This document shows positions 50,732-58,901 of a DNA stretch of 64,000 nt, in pieces; position 1 is the stretch's first letter, and each line of letters starts with the position of its first letter. Position numbers and translations under genes: made by a program. The notes under the pieces are model-generated. The model did not search any database. It was not told the origin of the DNA and worked only from the letters and a program-made list of their open reading frames with translations. The DNA lies in the NCBI RefSeq assembly GCF_042682915.1, contig NZ_JBHUIW010000011.1, positions 86,804 to 150,803 on the forward strand, read 5' to 3'. Source of the DNA: Rhodoplanes azumiensis. Lineage in GTDB: Bacteria > Pseudomonadota > Alphaproteobacteria > Rhizobiales > Xanthobacteraceae.

Positions 50732-51118
50732 GTGACGAACCCGGTTCATTCATACGCGATCGGCCCGGCGCCGCCGGACGACGAAACGGCTCTGCGGCGC
50801 CGGATCGCCGGTCTGCGGCGACGCTCCGATCACCTCTCGACCCTGTTGTTCTGTCTGGTCTGCTGCCTCGACGTGATCGCCGACGGCCTGGTCGAGCACG
50901 CGCTGGCCGAGCACGGGCAGACCGAGAACGGGCAGGCCGAGCACGGGCAGGCCCGGGACGGGCAGCCCCGGGACGGGCAGGGCAGGGAGGCGCGGGCGCT
51001 GCTCGCCCGCATCGAACAGGTGAAAACCGAGGCGGCGTCGGCGCGCCAGCGCCTGCACGAGACCGAACGGCTGCTGCACGGCCGCGGCCGGGTCGGCGAC
51101 GTGGCCTGGCACGTGTGA
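50732..51118 (+). CDS. Small hypothetical protein with pentapeptide repeats
   Basis: A 128-residue protein starting at GTG 50732, with GGAGCG upstream, 15 bases after the chemoreceptor. It has two predicted helices (RRRIAGLRRRSDHLSTLL and ARALLARIEQVKTEAASARQ) joined by five E/R-x-G-Q-x repeats encoded by 15-base DNA repeats. A Cys-containing segment (LLFCLVCCLDVIADGLVE) follows the first helix. No family is recognised. Repeat-driven length variation between strains is expected. Confidence 0.55.
   Translation: MTNPVHSYAIGPAPPDDETALRRRIAGLRRRSDHLSTLLFCLVCCLDVIADGLVEHALAEHGQTENGQAEHGQARDGQPRDGQGREARALLARIEQVKTEAASARQRLHETERLLHGRGRVGDVAWHV
50909..50983 (+). repeat. 15-bp tandem repeat, 5 copies
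   Basis: Five units (gagcacgggcagacc, gagaacgggcaggcc, gagcacgggcaggcc, cgggacgggcagccc, cgggacgggcagggc) encode EHGQT, ENGQA, EHGQA, RDGQP and RDGQG in the small protein next to the chemoreceptor. Confidence 0.9.
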
Positions 51119-51149
51119 CGCCGCGACCGCGGAGCGACGCCGGCGGACC

Positions 51150-52163
51150 TCACGCCGGCGTCGGGAACTCCTCGCCGCGCCAGTCGTGCGGCACGGCGAG
51201 CCGGCCGGCGACGATCTCGGCCGCGATCGCCGCGATTCGGGTGCGGACGTCCTCCGGCACCCGCGGTGCCATGGTGAGCCGCACCGCCTCCGGCGTGTCG
51301 AGGCCGACCTGGCGGATATGGCCCGCCGCGAAGCGTCCGGCCGCCTTGTCGGCGACCGCCTGGAAGACGGCGCGGCCCGAATCGGCGCAGGCCGAGGCGA
51401 TGAAGACGTCGGGCACGATGGTGGTCCAGTCGACCACGTTGCCGATCTGCGGCACGCCCGTCTCGCGGCACGCCTCGACGGCGCCCATGCGGCCGGCATT
51501 GAGCATCGTGAACACGACGTCGGCGCCCGCCGCGATCATCGCGGTCGCGACCTTCTTCGACAGCGCGTCGTCGTCCTGATTGCCGGAGAAGTTGGTGAGC
51601 AGCTTCGCCGTCGGATTGGTGTGCGCGACGCCGGCCGCGTAGCCGGCTCGGCCTTTCAAGCCGGGCACGACCCGGATGCCGGACATGTGACCGACCACCC
51701 CGGTCTTGGTGATCAGGCCGGCGAGCGCGCCGGCCAGGAAGGCCGACTGCTCCTGCAGCACCTCGTAGCTCGCGAGATTCGGCCCGGTGACGTTGCCCTG
51801 CGTCACCACGAAGGCGACGTCGGGGAACTCCGTCGCGACGACCTTGGCGGCGGCATTGTTCTGGCCGCCATGGGCGACGACGAGATCGGGCTTCTTCTGC
51901 GCCAGCTCGCGCAACGCGGTGGCCAGCGCCTCGGGCTGCGGCGGGACGTTCTGGGTGACGTCGAGGTCGGCCGAGACGACGGCCGCGGCGAGCTTCAGGC
52001 CCGCGTGCCCGGCCTGCATGAAGCCGCGGTCGTCGATCTTGCCGGCGAACAGCGCGGCGACCTTCAGGCGCGCGGCCGCGGCCGGGACGCTGCCGAGCAG
52101 CGGCAGCGCGCCGCCGGCGGCGCCGAGCAGAAGCGTGCGGCGGTCGATCCTCGTCGATCTCAT
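51150..52163 (-). CDS. BMP-family (PnrA-like) substrate-binding protein
   Basis: A 337-residue periplasmic binding protein of the basic-membrane-protein family, which serves ABC transporters of nucleosides or similar compounds. The signal is twin-arginine-like (STRIDRRTLLLGAAGGALPL). The core has VAALFAGKIDDRGFMQAG, DLVVAHGGQNNAAAKVV, FVVTQGNVTGPNLASYE, QSAFLAGALAGLITKTG and ADVVFTMLNAGRMGAVEA. No ABC permease or ATPase gene is adjacent, so it is an orphan here or works with a remote transporter. Confidence 0.9.
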   Translation of the reverse strand: MRSTRIDRRTLLLGAAGGALPLLGSVPAAAARLKVAALFAGKIDDRGFMQAGHAGLKLAAAVVSADLDVTQNVPPQPEALATALRELAQKKPDLVVAHGGQNNAAAKVVATEFPDVAFVVTQGNVTGPNLASYEVLQEQSAFLAGALAGLITKTGVVGHMSGIRVVPGLKGRAGYAAGVAHTNPTAKLLTNFSGNQDDDALSKKVATAMIAAGADVVFTMLNAGRMGAVEACRETGVPQIGNVVDWTTIVPDVFIASACADSGRAVFQAVADKAAGRFAAGHIRQVGLDTPEAVRLTMAPRVPEDVRTRIAAIAAEIVAGRLAVPHDWRGEEFPTPA

Positions 52164-52245
52164 GGTGTCGGCCCTCCTCGCCAGCGTCTCCCGGGCAAGT
52201 CCGAGACCAGCCGTGCGTGCCGACATGTATCCGGGGCGCGGACAT

Positions 52246-52274
52246 AAAAAAAGCGCGGCCCGGGGGCCGCGCTT
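52246..52274 (-). terminator. Rho-independent terminator of rpoH
   Basis: On the minus strand a 9-bp G/C stem (agcgcggcc / ggccgcgct) is followed by seven T (52246-52252 on the plus strand read as A). It lies about 56 bases after the rpoH stop. Confidence 0.92.
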
Positions 52275-52329
52275 CGCCTCTCGACCGTGATCGGCTCGAC
52301 CGTGATCGGCGCGGGAGCCGCGGCCCACC

Positions 52330-53250
52330 TCAGTGCGCGGCGGCGGCCGCCATCGCCTCGCGGGCGGCGGCCGGGCTCTCCATGGCGGCGACGCGGTTGC
52401 GCACCGCCTTCTGCACCTTCTCGAAAGCCCGCACCTCGATCTGCCGCACGCGCTCGCGCGACACGCCGAACTCGTCCGCGAGCTCCTCAAGCGTCACCGG
52501 ATCGTCGGCGAGCCGGCGCGCCTGGAAGATGCGGCGCTCGCGATCGTTGAGCACCTCCATGGCCTCGGCCAGCGCCTTGCGGCGGTTGTCGAGCTCCTCG
52601 TGCTCGGCGAGCCTCGTCTCCTGGCTGTCGCTGTCGTCGACCAGCCAGTCCTGCCACTCGCCCGAATCGCCGTCGTCGCGGATCGGTGCGTTGAGCGAGG
52701 CGTCGCCGCCGAGCCGGCGGTTCATGTCGATGACGTCCTGCTCGCCGACGCCCAGCCGCTTGGCGATGATCGCCACCTGGTCGGGGCGCAGATCGCCTTC
52801 CTCGAGCGCCGAGATCTTGCTCTTCGCCTTGCGCAGGTTGAAGAACAGCTTCTTCTGATTGGCCGTGGTGCCCATCTTGACCAGCGACCACGAGCGCAGG
52901 ATGTACTCCTGGATCGCCGCCTTGATCCACCACATCGCATAGGTCGCGAGGCGGAAGCCCTTCTCGGGCTCGAACCGCTTCACGGCCTGCATGAGACCGA
53001 CATTGCCCTCCGAGATCACCTCGGAGATCGGCAGGCCGTAGCCGCGATACCCCATGGCGATCTTGGCGACGAGGCGGAGATGGGAGGTGACGAGCTGCTG
53101 GGCGGCGTCGCGATCACCATGCTCGCGCCAGCGCTTCGCCAGCATGTATTCCTGCTGCGGCTCCAGCATCGGAAAGCGGCGGATCTCGTCGAGATAGCGG
53201 GCGAGGCCCGACTCGGCGTTGATCACCGGCATGGAAGCGGATTGGGCCAT
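52330..53250 (-). CDS. rpoH: Heat-shock sigma factor RpoH (sigma-32)
   Basis: A 306-residue sigma factor that directs RNA polymerase to heat-shock promoters. Region 2 contains HLRLVAKIAMGYRGYGLPIS and EKGFRLATYAMWWIKAAIQE. The RpoH box NQKKLFFNLRKAKSK identifies it as sigma-32. Region 4 has LEELADEFGVSRERVRQIEV. ATG 53250 gives MAQSASMPVINAESGLARYL, the family start. A 400-base leader upstream may hold heat- or stress-responsive promoters, but none was identified. The terminator is 56 bases after the stop. Confidence 0.96.
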   Translation of the reverse strand: MAQSASMPVINAESGLARYLDEIRRFPMLEPQQEYMLAKRWREHGDRDAAQQLVTSHLRLVAKIAMGYRGYGLPISEVISEGNVGLMQAVKRFEPEKGFRLATYAMWWIKAAIQEYILRSWSLVKMGTTANQKKLFFNLRKAKSKISALEEGDLRPDQVAIIAKRLGVGEQDVIDMNRRLGGDASLNAPIRDDGDSGEWQDWLVDDSDSQETRLAEHEELDNRRKALAEAMEVLNDRERRIFQARRLADDPVTLEELADEFGVSRERVRQIEVRAFEKVQKAVRNRVAAMESPAAAREAMAAAAAH

Positions 53251-53651
53251 CGATAGCGCCCTCCAAGTTGTGCCCCCGTGTCGCGGCGGGCGTTGAGACG
53301 CCGCCGCTCCAGGAGCCGACGACGCCCTGCTGCGTGCGACGGCGTTCGCCGATCGCGCGTCGCAGCATACACGGGCGGGTCGTTCGACGGAACAAGAAGA
53401 GGCGTCACCGTCACGTGACGACCCTGTGACCAATCGACCTATGGCGTTGATGTCGCACCGTTTTGGTTACCGACGCCGTGGTGGTCGTGGTTACCGGTTC
53501 GTTGGCTCACGAGACCGTCACGACCTTGTACGATCGGCCCGGCCGATCCGATCACCGGCCGTGTCGCGCCCGGTTCCGAATCGCTCGGTCCAGTTTTCGG
53601 TGACCGACAGTCGGGCGCATCAGCGCCGCACGCATACGAGCGCGCACGGCC
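53251..53651. other. Upstream region of rpoH
   Basis: About 400 bases between the rpoH start and the rluD stop. Both genes point the same way. The region must hold the rpoH promoter; no good sigma-70, sigma-32 or extracytoplasmic-type match was found. Confidence 0.5.
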
Positions 53652-54671
53652 TCAACGTCGCGCGAGGTCGATGGTTCCCCCACCCAGCACCTTATGTAGG
53701 TGGGCGAGATCGGCCGGCAAGGGGGCGCGCCAGACCAGGTGCTTGCGGGACTTCGGGTGCTGGATGCCGAGCAGGAAGGCGTGCAGGGCCTGGCGGCCGA
53801 GGCCGTCCAGGATGGTCTGCGCCTCGGTGGGCAGCAGCGTCGCCTTGGTGCGGAAGCCGGGACCGTACACCGGGTCGCCGATCAGCGGGTGGCCGAGCGA
53901 GGCGAGATGCACGCGGATCTGATGGGTCCGGCCGGTCTCCAGCCGGCAGGCGATCAGGCTCGCCACCGGCTCGCCGGATTTTCCGCGGTACTTTTCTACC
54001 AGTTCCCAGTGGGTGATCGCCTCGCGGCCGTCCGGCCGGATCGCCATCTTGTCGCGCGACTGGGGGTGGCGACCGATCGGCTTGTCGATGGTGCCGCGGG
54101 GACGGTCCGGCACGCCCCAGACGAAGGCGAGGTAGCCGCGCTCCAGCGGTCCGGTGCGGCCGTGGTCGGCGAACTGGCGCGACAGCGCGCGGTGGGCCTT
54201 GTCGGTCTTGGCCACCACCATCAGGCCGGTCGTGTCCTTGTCGAGCCGGTGGACGATGCCGGGCCGCGCCACCCCGCCGATGCCCGACAGGCTCTCGCCG
54301 CAATGGGCGACCAGCGCGTTGACGAGCGTGCCGCTCCAGTGGCCGGCCGCCGGATGGACGACGAGGCCGGCCGGCTTGTCGATCACCAGGAGCTCGTCGT
54401 CCTCGAACACCACGTCGAGCGCGATCGCCTCGGGCTGCGGCTCCGGCGGCTCCGGCGGCGGCACCTTGACCAGGATGCGCTCGTTCGCATTGACGCGCTG
54501 GCCGGGATCGCGGACTGTGCGGTCGCCGATGGCGACGTGGCCGCCCAGAATCAGGCTCTTGAGCCGGGAGCGCGAGTAATCGGCGAGGCGGGCGGCGAGC
54601 ACACGGTCGAGTCGATCGCCGGCCTCGGCAGGCGCGACGACGACCGTCTCGTGGCGATCCCCTTCGGTCAT
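53652..54671 (-). CDS. rluD: Pseudouridine synthase RluD
   Basis: A 339-residue enzyme that makes pseudouridine at positions 1911, 1915 and 1917 of 23S rRNA (E. coli numbering). An S4 RNA-binding domain lies at the N-terminus (RLDRVLAARLADYSRSRLK). The catalytic Asp is in GIVHRLDKDTTGLMVVAKT, and LETGRTHQIRVHLASLGHP, GDPVYG and RQALHAFLLGIQHP are standard. Its ATG at 54671 overlaps, on the opposite strand, the ATG of the next gene (tcatga), so the two starts share bases. Confidence 0.95.
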   Translation of the reverse strand: MTEGDRHETVVVAPAEAGDRLDRVLAARLADYSRSRLKSLILGGHVAIGDRTVRDPGQRVNANERILVKVPPPEPPEPQPEAIALDVVFEDDELLVIDKPAGLVVHPAAGHWSGTLVNALVAHCGESLSGIGGVARPGIVHRLDKDTTGLMVVAKTDKAHRALSRQFADHGRTGPLERGYLAFVWGVPDRPRGTIDKPIGRHPQSRDKMAIRPDGREAITHWELVEKYRGKSGEPVASLIACRLETGRTHQIRVHLASLGHPLIGDPVYGPGFRTKATLLPTEAQTILDGLGRQALHAFLLGIQHPKSRKHLVWRAPLPADLAHLHKVLGGGTIDLARR

Positions 54672-55038
54672 GACCTCTCCGCACTCCTCCCGTGAACCGG
54701 CCGGCGCCGGCGCCGCACCCGACGACACGCCGCTCGATCCGGAACAGGCGCGCTTCATGGCGCGCGTCAAGTTTCTGATGGCCCTGTCCGGCGTCGCCAC
54801 CTTCCTGGGCATCGCCGTGGTGCTCGGTGTCGTGGGCTACCGCGTTTCAAAGAGCGGGGGAAGCACCGAAAGCGAGGGGACCGTCCAGCTGCCGAAGGGC
54901 GCGCGAATCACCGCCACGATGGTCGCCGGCGAGCGCGTCGTGGTCACGGTCGAATCACCGGCGGGACTCGAGATTCGCAGCTTCGACGCCCAGACCCTCA
55001 AGCCCGCCGGCCGCCTCCGCTTCGTCACCGAGCCGTGA
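54670..55038 (+). CDS. DUF6476-like membrane protein
   Basis: A 122-residue protein with one transmembrane helix (LMALSGVATFLGIAVVLGVV) and a beta-rich C-terminus (GTVQLPKGARITATMVAGER, VVVTVESPAGLEIRSFDAQT). It resembles the alphaproteobacterial DUF6476 proteins that often lie divergent to rluD. If ATG 54670 is used, its start codon overlaps that of rluD on the other strand; ATG 54757 would give 93 residues and leave a spacer. Function is unknown. Confidence 0.8.
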   Translation: MTSPHSSREPAGAGAAPDDTPLDPEQARFMARVKFLMALSGVATFLGIAVVLGVVGYRVSKSGGSTESEGTVQLPKGARITATMVAGERVVVTVESPAGLEIRSFDAQTLKPAGRLRFVTEP

Positions 55039-55201
55039 GCCGGGGCGCGCCGCACATCGATGCGCCCGGAGTCCGGCCCGTCCTCGGCGCTCGCTCGCTC
55101 GACCGGCCGCGCCCGCCGTCACGGAGCGAAATCGGCACGCCGGACAGACCGGCACCGGACCGCTTGCACTCGCGCCCGAAGGCGGCTATGTCCACCTCCA
55201 C

Positions 55202-55277
55202 GCTCCCTTCGTCTAGCGGCCCAGGACGTCGCCCTCTCACGGCGAAAACAGGGGTTCGAGTCCCCTAGGGAGCGCCA
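55202..55277 (+). tRNA. tRNA-Glu, anticodon CTC
   Basis: A cloverleaf with acceptor gctccct / agggagc, D-loop ctagcggcccag, anticodon loop ctctcac with CTC, T arm aggggttcgagtcccct, discriminator G and encoded CCA (55275-55277). It reads the Glu codon GAG. Confidence 0.95.
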
Positions 55278-55378
55278 TCGGCCCTTAAGGCCTTGATCCT
55301 CCGAGAAAACCTGTTCGTCCTCCGCGTCTCGAGCGGCTCTGTCCGTGTCGTCGCGGGGCGTTCGCGTGACCGCGCGCC

Positions 55379-56284
55379 TCACCGCCCGCCGAGCGCGTCG
55401 GTGAAGAACGCGCGCGCGATCGCGATGGCGTCGGCGCGTGCGGCCGCGTCGGCCGGGAGGCTCCGGGGGCTGCGGCCGGGGGCGTCGAAGCCATGGGTGG
55501 CGCCCGGATAGACGGTGAGCGCGATGTCGGCGCCTTCGGCGCGGCTCCTGTCCACCAGCGTGACGCAGCGTCGCGGCGAGACCTCCGCGTCGGCGTCGCC
55601 GATCAACACCCGGACCGGCGCGTAGGGCCGCAGGCCGGCCTTGAACGCGCCCCGCAGGCCGCAGCCCGGATAGAACGCCAGCGCGGCCCGGAACCCGGTC
55701 GCCGGCGTCGCCGCGGGCGCGTTCGGCCCGGCCCCCGGCGGCGGCGCCGCCATGGCGGCCAGCACGGCGCTGCCGCCGTTCGACCAGCCTTGGAGGCCGA
55801 TGCGGTCGGCGATCACGTCGTCGCGGCCGCGCAGCCAGGCGAGCGCCCCGTCGGCGTCGAGCGGACGCACCGTCACCTCGTTCACGTCGGCCGGACGCTG
55901 CGCATGCGTGCCGCGGGCGAAGCCGGCCGGATGGCCGCGCGGGCCGAAACCGTCGACCAGCACGGCGACGTAACCTTGCGCCGCCCAGAAGCGGCCCCAG
56001 AAGGCGTGCCGCCGCGACAGGGTCGAGGCATCGTAGCGACCGCCCGCGCGCGAAGAATAGGCGCCGCCGCGGCCGTGCATCATCACCACGGCGGGGTGGC
56101 GGCCGGAGTCGGCCGGCGCGAACACGTATCCGACCAGGGTCGTGCGCCCGTCGGCGCTCGGAAAGGTGACGCGCGCGGGCAACGTTCGGTCGGCCGGCGC
56201 GGCCGCGGCGGGAAGCATCGAGAGCGCGAGCATCGGCAGGGCGGCCGGCAGGCGCCGGGGGGAGGGACGGGGCGGCCCGCTCAC
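55379..56284 (-). CDS. Exported dienelactone hydrolase-like protein
   Basis: A 301-residue alpha/beta-hydrolase with an N-terminal signal (LPAALPMLALSMLPAAAAPA). It has VVMMHGRGGAYS (oxyanion region), the nucleophile Ser in GLQGWSNGGSAVLA where classical dienelactone hydrolase has Cys, Asp in VLIGDADAEV and His in YPGATHGFD, so a full Ser-Asp-His triad. The substrate is unknown. It starts at GTG 56284, overlapping the stop of the upstream gene by 4 bases (GTGA). Confidence 0.87.
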   Translation of the reverse strand: MSGPPRPSPRRLPAALPMLALSMLPAAAAPADRTLPARVTFPSADGRTTLVGYVFAPADSGRHPAVVMMHGRGGAYSSRAGGRYDASTLSRRHAFWGRFWAAQGYVAVLVDGFGPRGHPAGFARGTHAQRPADVNEVTVRPLDADGALAWLRGRDDVIADRIGLQGWSNGGSAVLAAMAAPPPGAGPNAPAATPATGFRAALAFYPGCGLRGAFKAGLRPYAPVRVLIGDADAEVSPRRCVTLVDRSRAEGADIALTVYPGATHGFDAPGRSPRSLPADAAARADAIAIARAFFTDALGGR

Positions 56285-56649
56285 CACGGGGCGAAGACGC
56301 GGCGGATGTAGCGGCGCGTCCCGAGCGTGCCGATTAGGAACACCACGGTGTTGCCGGTCCACGAGGTGTCGCCGGTGAGCATGCTCCAGCCGAGCATGGC
56401 GGCGAGACCGCCGATCAGAGCGCCGGGGTGAACCCGCCGATACAGCCCGACGAGCAGATGGGTCAGGATCGAATCCGCCGACACGCCGTGCAGCTCGGAG
56501 CGCGGCGAGCCGCGCCGGGCGTCGGCCAGGCGGCTGTGGACGCGCTGCAGGGCGGCCTCGGCGGCGATCCGCTCGCCCGGCGTCGTGGCGCCGGCGAACA
56601 GCGCCTCGATCTTCTGCAGCTTCTCGCGAAGATCGCTCTCGGTGGACAT
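56281..56649 (-). CDS. Hypothetical membrane-associated protein
   Basis: A 122-residue protein. The N-terminal third is helical (LREKLQKIEALFAGATTPGE, RIAAEAALQRVHSRLADARR), similar to the start of DUF2786-type proteins. The C-terminal third has two hydrophobic segments (ALIGGLAAMLGWSML and NTVVFLIGTLGTRRYIRRVF), likely transmembrane. It is coupled to the downstream hydrolase by a 4-base overlap. Function is unknown. Confidence 0.75.
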   Translation of the reverse strand: MSTESDLREKLQKIEALFAGATTPGERIAAEAALQRVHSRLADARRGSPRSELHGVSADSILTHLLVGLYRRVHPGALIGGLAAMLGWSMLTGDTSWTGNTVVFLIGTLGTRRYIRRVFAPW

Positions 56650-57299
56650 CGCGGCCCCTGGACTCGAGTCGTGCCACGACCGAAGCGACCACCGGACGTG
56701 CCCAGCGTCAAGCCGGACGCGCGAGTGCCCGGGGCACGGGCACATCTTCTGCGCGCGCGTCTCGGGTCGGCCGGCGTCGCGGGCACGCCGCGAGCGGTGA
56801 TTCGCGCCGCCCTTCGGGGCGGAGCCGCCCAGGTCCGACTCGGCCGGGGCGCGCCGGACGGCGATCACGCACGCGGCATTTGCGAATTCACGAGCGGCCT
56901 CGAAAGCGAACCGGGCCGGCCGGCCGCACGCGCTGGTGGACGATCAGCCGCCGTCTCTCACACGCCGGCGCCCGAGAGCGCGAAAACCACGATTTGCTAA
57001 TCAGTAGAATAGCGAGGAGCGCCGCGCGTTCGGGCGGGTCCGCCATACCGAAACGGTCGTACTTACGGATATTCATGCCGTGCCGGCCGGCGTAGCGTTC
57101 CGCCGGGTCACGAATGAAGGGCACTCGAGGCGGGCGAGCACGCCCCGCCGCCGCCTCCTCGTCGAATCAAATCATCAGCTCGTCGAACGCGCCGCCCGTC
57201 GCGGCGCGCCGCTTGCGCCTGCGCGTGATCCGACGACCCCCGTGCCGCCGGGCGACGTCTGCCGTCCCGGCCCATCGCGACATCGTCTCGGAGCTGGTC
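56650..57299. other. Gene-free region upstream of the kdgT operon
   Basis: About 650 bases with no accepted coding frame. A local AT-rich patch at about 56985-57075 may carry the promoter of the kdgT operon. The kdgT frame is open upstream from 57114, but the family match starts only near 57300. No repeat or RNA was recognised. Confidence 0.5.
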
Positions 57300-58310
57300 T
57301 TGAGGATTCTGAAAGCCATCAACAAAGTCCCGGGGGGACTGATGGTCGTGCCGCTGTTCCTCGGCATGGCGGTCAACACCTTCACGCCGAATCTCCTGAA
57401 GATCGGCGGCTTCACCGAAGCGCTCAGCGGCGTCGGCTATCCCACCGTGCTCGGCATGTTCCTGTTCACGGCCGGAACCAAGATGACGCTGAAGACCGCG
57501 CCCCGCATGCTCAAGCGCGGCTTCGGCATCCTGGTCGCCAAGGTCGGCATCGCCACCACGATCGCGCTCTCGGTCGCCTATTTCCTCGGCGGCGACCTGT
57601 TCGGCCTGTCGAAGCTCGCCCTCCTCGTGGCGATGAGCGACACCAACGGCGGCATGTTCCTGGCCCTCACCAGCGCCATGGGCGACAAGGAGGACGCCGG
57701 AACCTACGTGCCGCAGAGCATCGAGACCGGCCCGTTCCTGACCATGATCATCCTGGTCGGCGCCGGCCTCGCCAACATCCCGTGGATGACCATGGTGTCG
57801 GTGATCGCGCCGATCGCGGCGGGTGCCATCCTGGCCAATCTCGACGAGGATCTGCGCGAGTTCTTCGGCTCGCACGAGCCGATCATCGTGCCCTTCATGG
57901 CGTTCACGCTCGGTCAGAACATCAACCTGATGAACGTCGTCAACGGCGGCCTGCTTGGCGTCGTGCTCGGCATCATGACGCTGGTGATCACCGGCCTGTG
58001 CTGCATCGCAGCCGACAAGCTGCTCGGCGGCTCGGGCATCGCGGGCGCGGCGGCGTCGAGCACGGCCGGCAACTCGGCGGCGGTGCCGAAGGCGGTCGCC
58101 ATGGCGGACCCGACCTACGCGGCGATCGCTCCGATCGCCACCGTCCAGGTCGCCGCCTCGGTGATCGTCACCGCGGTTTTGACTCCGATCCTCACCTCGT
58201 GGATGTACAACCGCGTCCAGAAGCAGCGCGCCGCCGCCGGCCGGACGGCGACGCCCGGTGCGGCTCCTGCCGCGACACCGGCGACCGCCGGTGCGGCGCC
58301 GGCCGAGTGA
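57300..58310 (+). CDS. kdgT: 2-keto-3-deoxygluconate permease (KdgT family)
   Basis: A 336-residue membrane transporter with about ten helices. It matches the KdgT family strongly: KVPGGLMVVPLFLGMAVNTF, LVAMSDTNGGMFLALTSAMG, YVPQSIETGPFLTMIILVGA, LANLDEDLREFF, HEPIIVPFMAFTLGQNI and AAASSTAGNSAAVPKAVA. It imports 2-keto-3-deoxygluconate or a related sugar acid by proton symport. TTG 57300 is chosen with GGAG 6 bases upstream. It heads an operon with a GlcG-like gene and a hydroxyacid dehydrogenase. Confidence 0.92.
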   Translation: MRILKAINKVPGGLMVVPLFLGMAVNTFTPNLLKIGGFTEALSGVGYPTVLGMFLFTAGTKMTLKTAPRMLKRGFGILVAKVGIATTIALSVAYFLGGDLFGLSKLALLVAMSDTNGGMFLALTSAMGDKEDAGTYVPQSIETGPFLTMIILVGAGLANIPWMTMVSVIAPIAAGAILANLDEDLREFFGSHEPIIVPFMAFTLGQNINLMNVVNGGLLGVVLGIMTLVITGLCCIAADKLLGGSGIAGAAASSTAGNSAAVPKAVAMADPTYAAIAPIATVQVAASVIVTAVLTPILTSWMYNRVQKQRAAAGRTATPGAAPAATPATAGAAPAE

Positions 58311-58337
58311 CGTGAACCAGAACGCCGGAGTGCCATC

Positions 58338-58754
58338 ATGAACAGCATCGACCGCGCAACCGCCGACACGCTGATCGCCCGGGCGATCGGCCAGGCGGTC
58401 GCCGACTACAAGCGCCCGATCTGCGTCGCCGTCGTCGACGGGACCGGCCATCTCGTCGGCTTCTCGCGGATGGACGGGGCGCCGCTGCGCTCGATCCAGA
58501 TCGCCATCGGCAAGGCCTACTCGGCGGCGCGCCTCGGCGTGCACACCGACGCCTTCCTGGAGCGGCTGCATCGTGAGCAGGTGCAGGCCCGCGACTTCTG
58601 CGACGAGAAGATCACGTCGCTGCCCGGCGGCGCCGTGCTCAAGAGCGGCGACGGTGCCGTGATCGGCGGCGTCGGCGTCAGCGGCTTGAAGTCGGAGGAG
58701 GATCAGGCGATCGTCCACGCCCTCGCCGATCTCGTCGGCCGCGACGCGCTCTGA
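58338..58754 (+). CDS. GlcG/HbpS-like (DUF336) protein
   Basis: A 138-residue protein of the GlcG/HbpS/PduO-C family, small octameric proteins; some bind heme and many sit in glycolate, propanediol or sugar-acid operons. Diagnostic parts are ICVAVVDGTGHLVGFSRMDG, IQIAIGKAYSAARLG and LPGGAVLKSGDGAVIGGVGV, SGLKSEEDQAIVHAL. It lies 27 bases after kdgT and before the dehydrogenase. Its exact role in such operons is not established. Confidence 0.9.
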   Translation: MNSIDRATADTLIARAIGQAVADYKRPICVAVVDGTGHLVGFSRMDGAPLRSIQIAIGKAYSAARLGVHTDAFLERLHREQVQARDFCDEKITSLPGGAVLKSGDGAVIGGVGVSGLKSEEDQAIVHALADLVGRDAL

Positions 58755-58901
58755 GCCGCTGCGGCGACATCCTGTGAAGGTCGTTCGGGCGGACTCCGGC
58801 CGGGGCCCGCCCGCTCGGCGCCGGCCCGCGGCGCCGGTCCGGCGCTGCGGCGCCCGCCGGCAGCGCCCACCAATGTCCAACGAGCCAAGGACCGAACCTC
58901 C

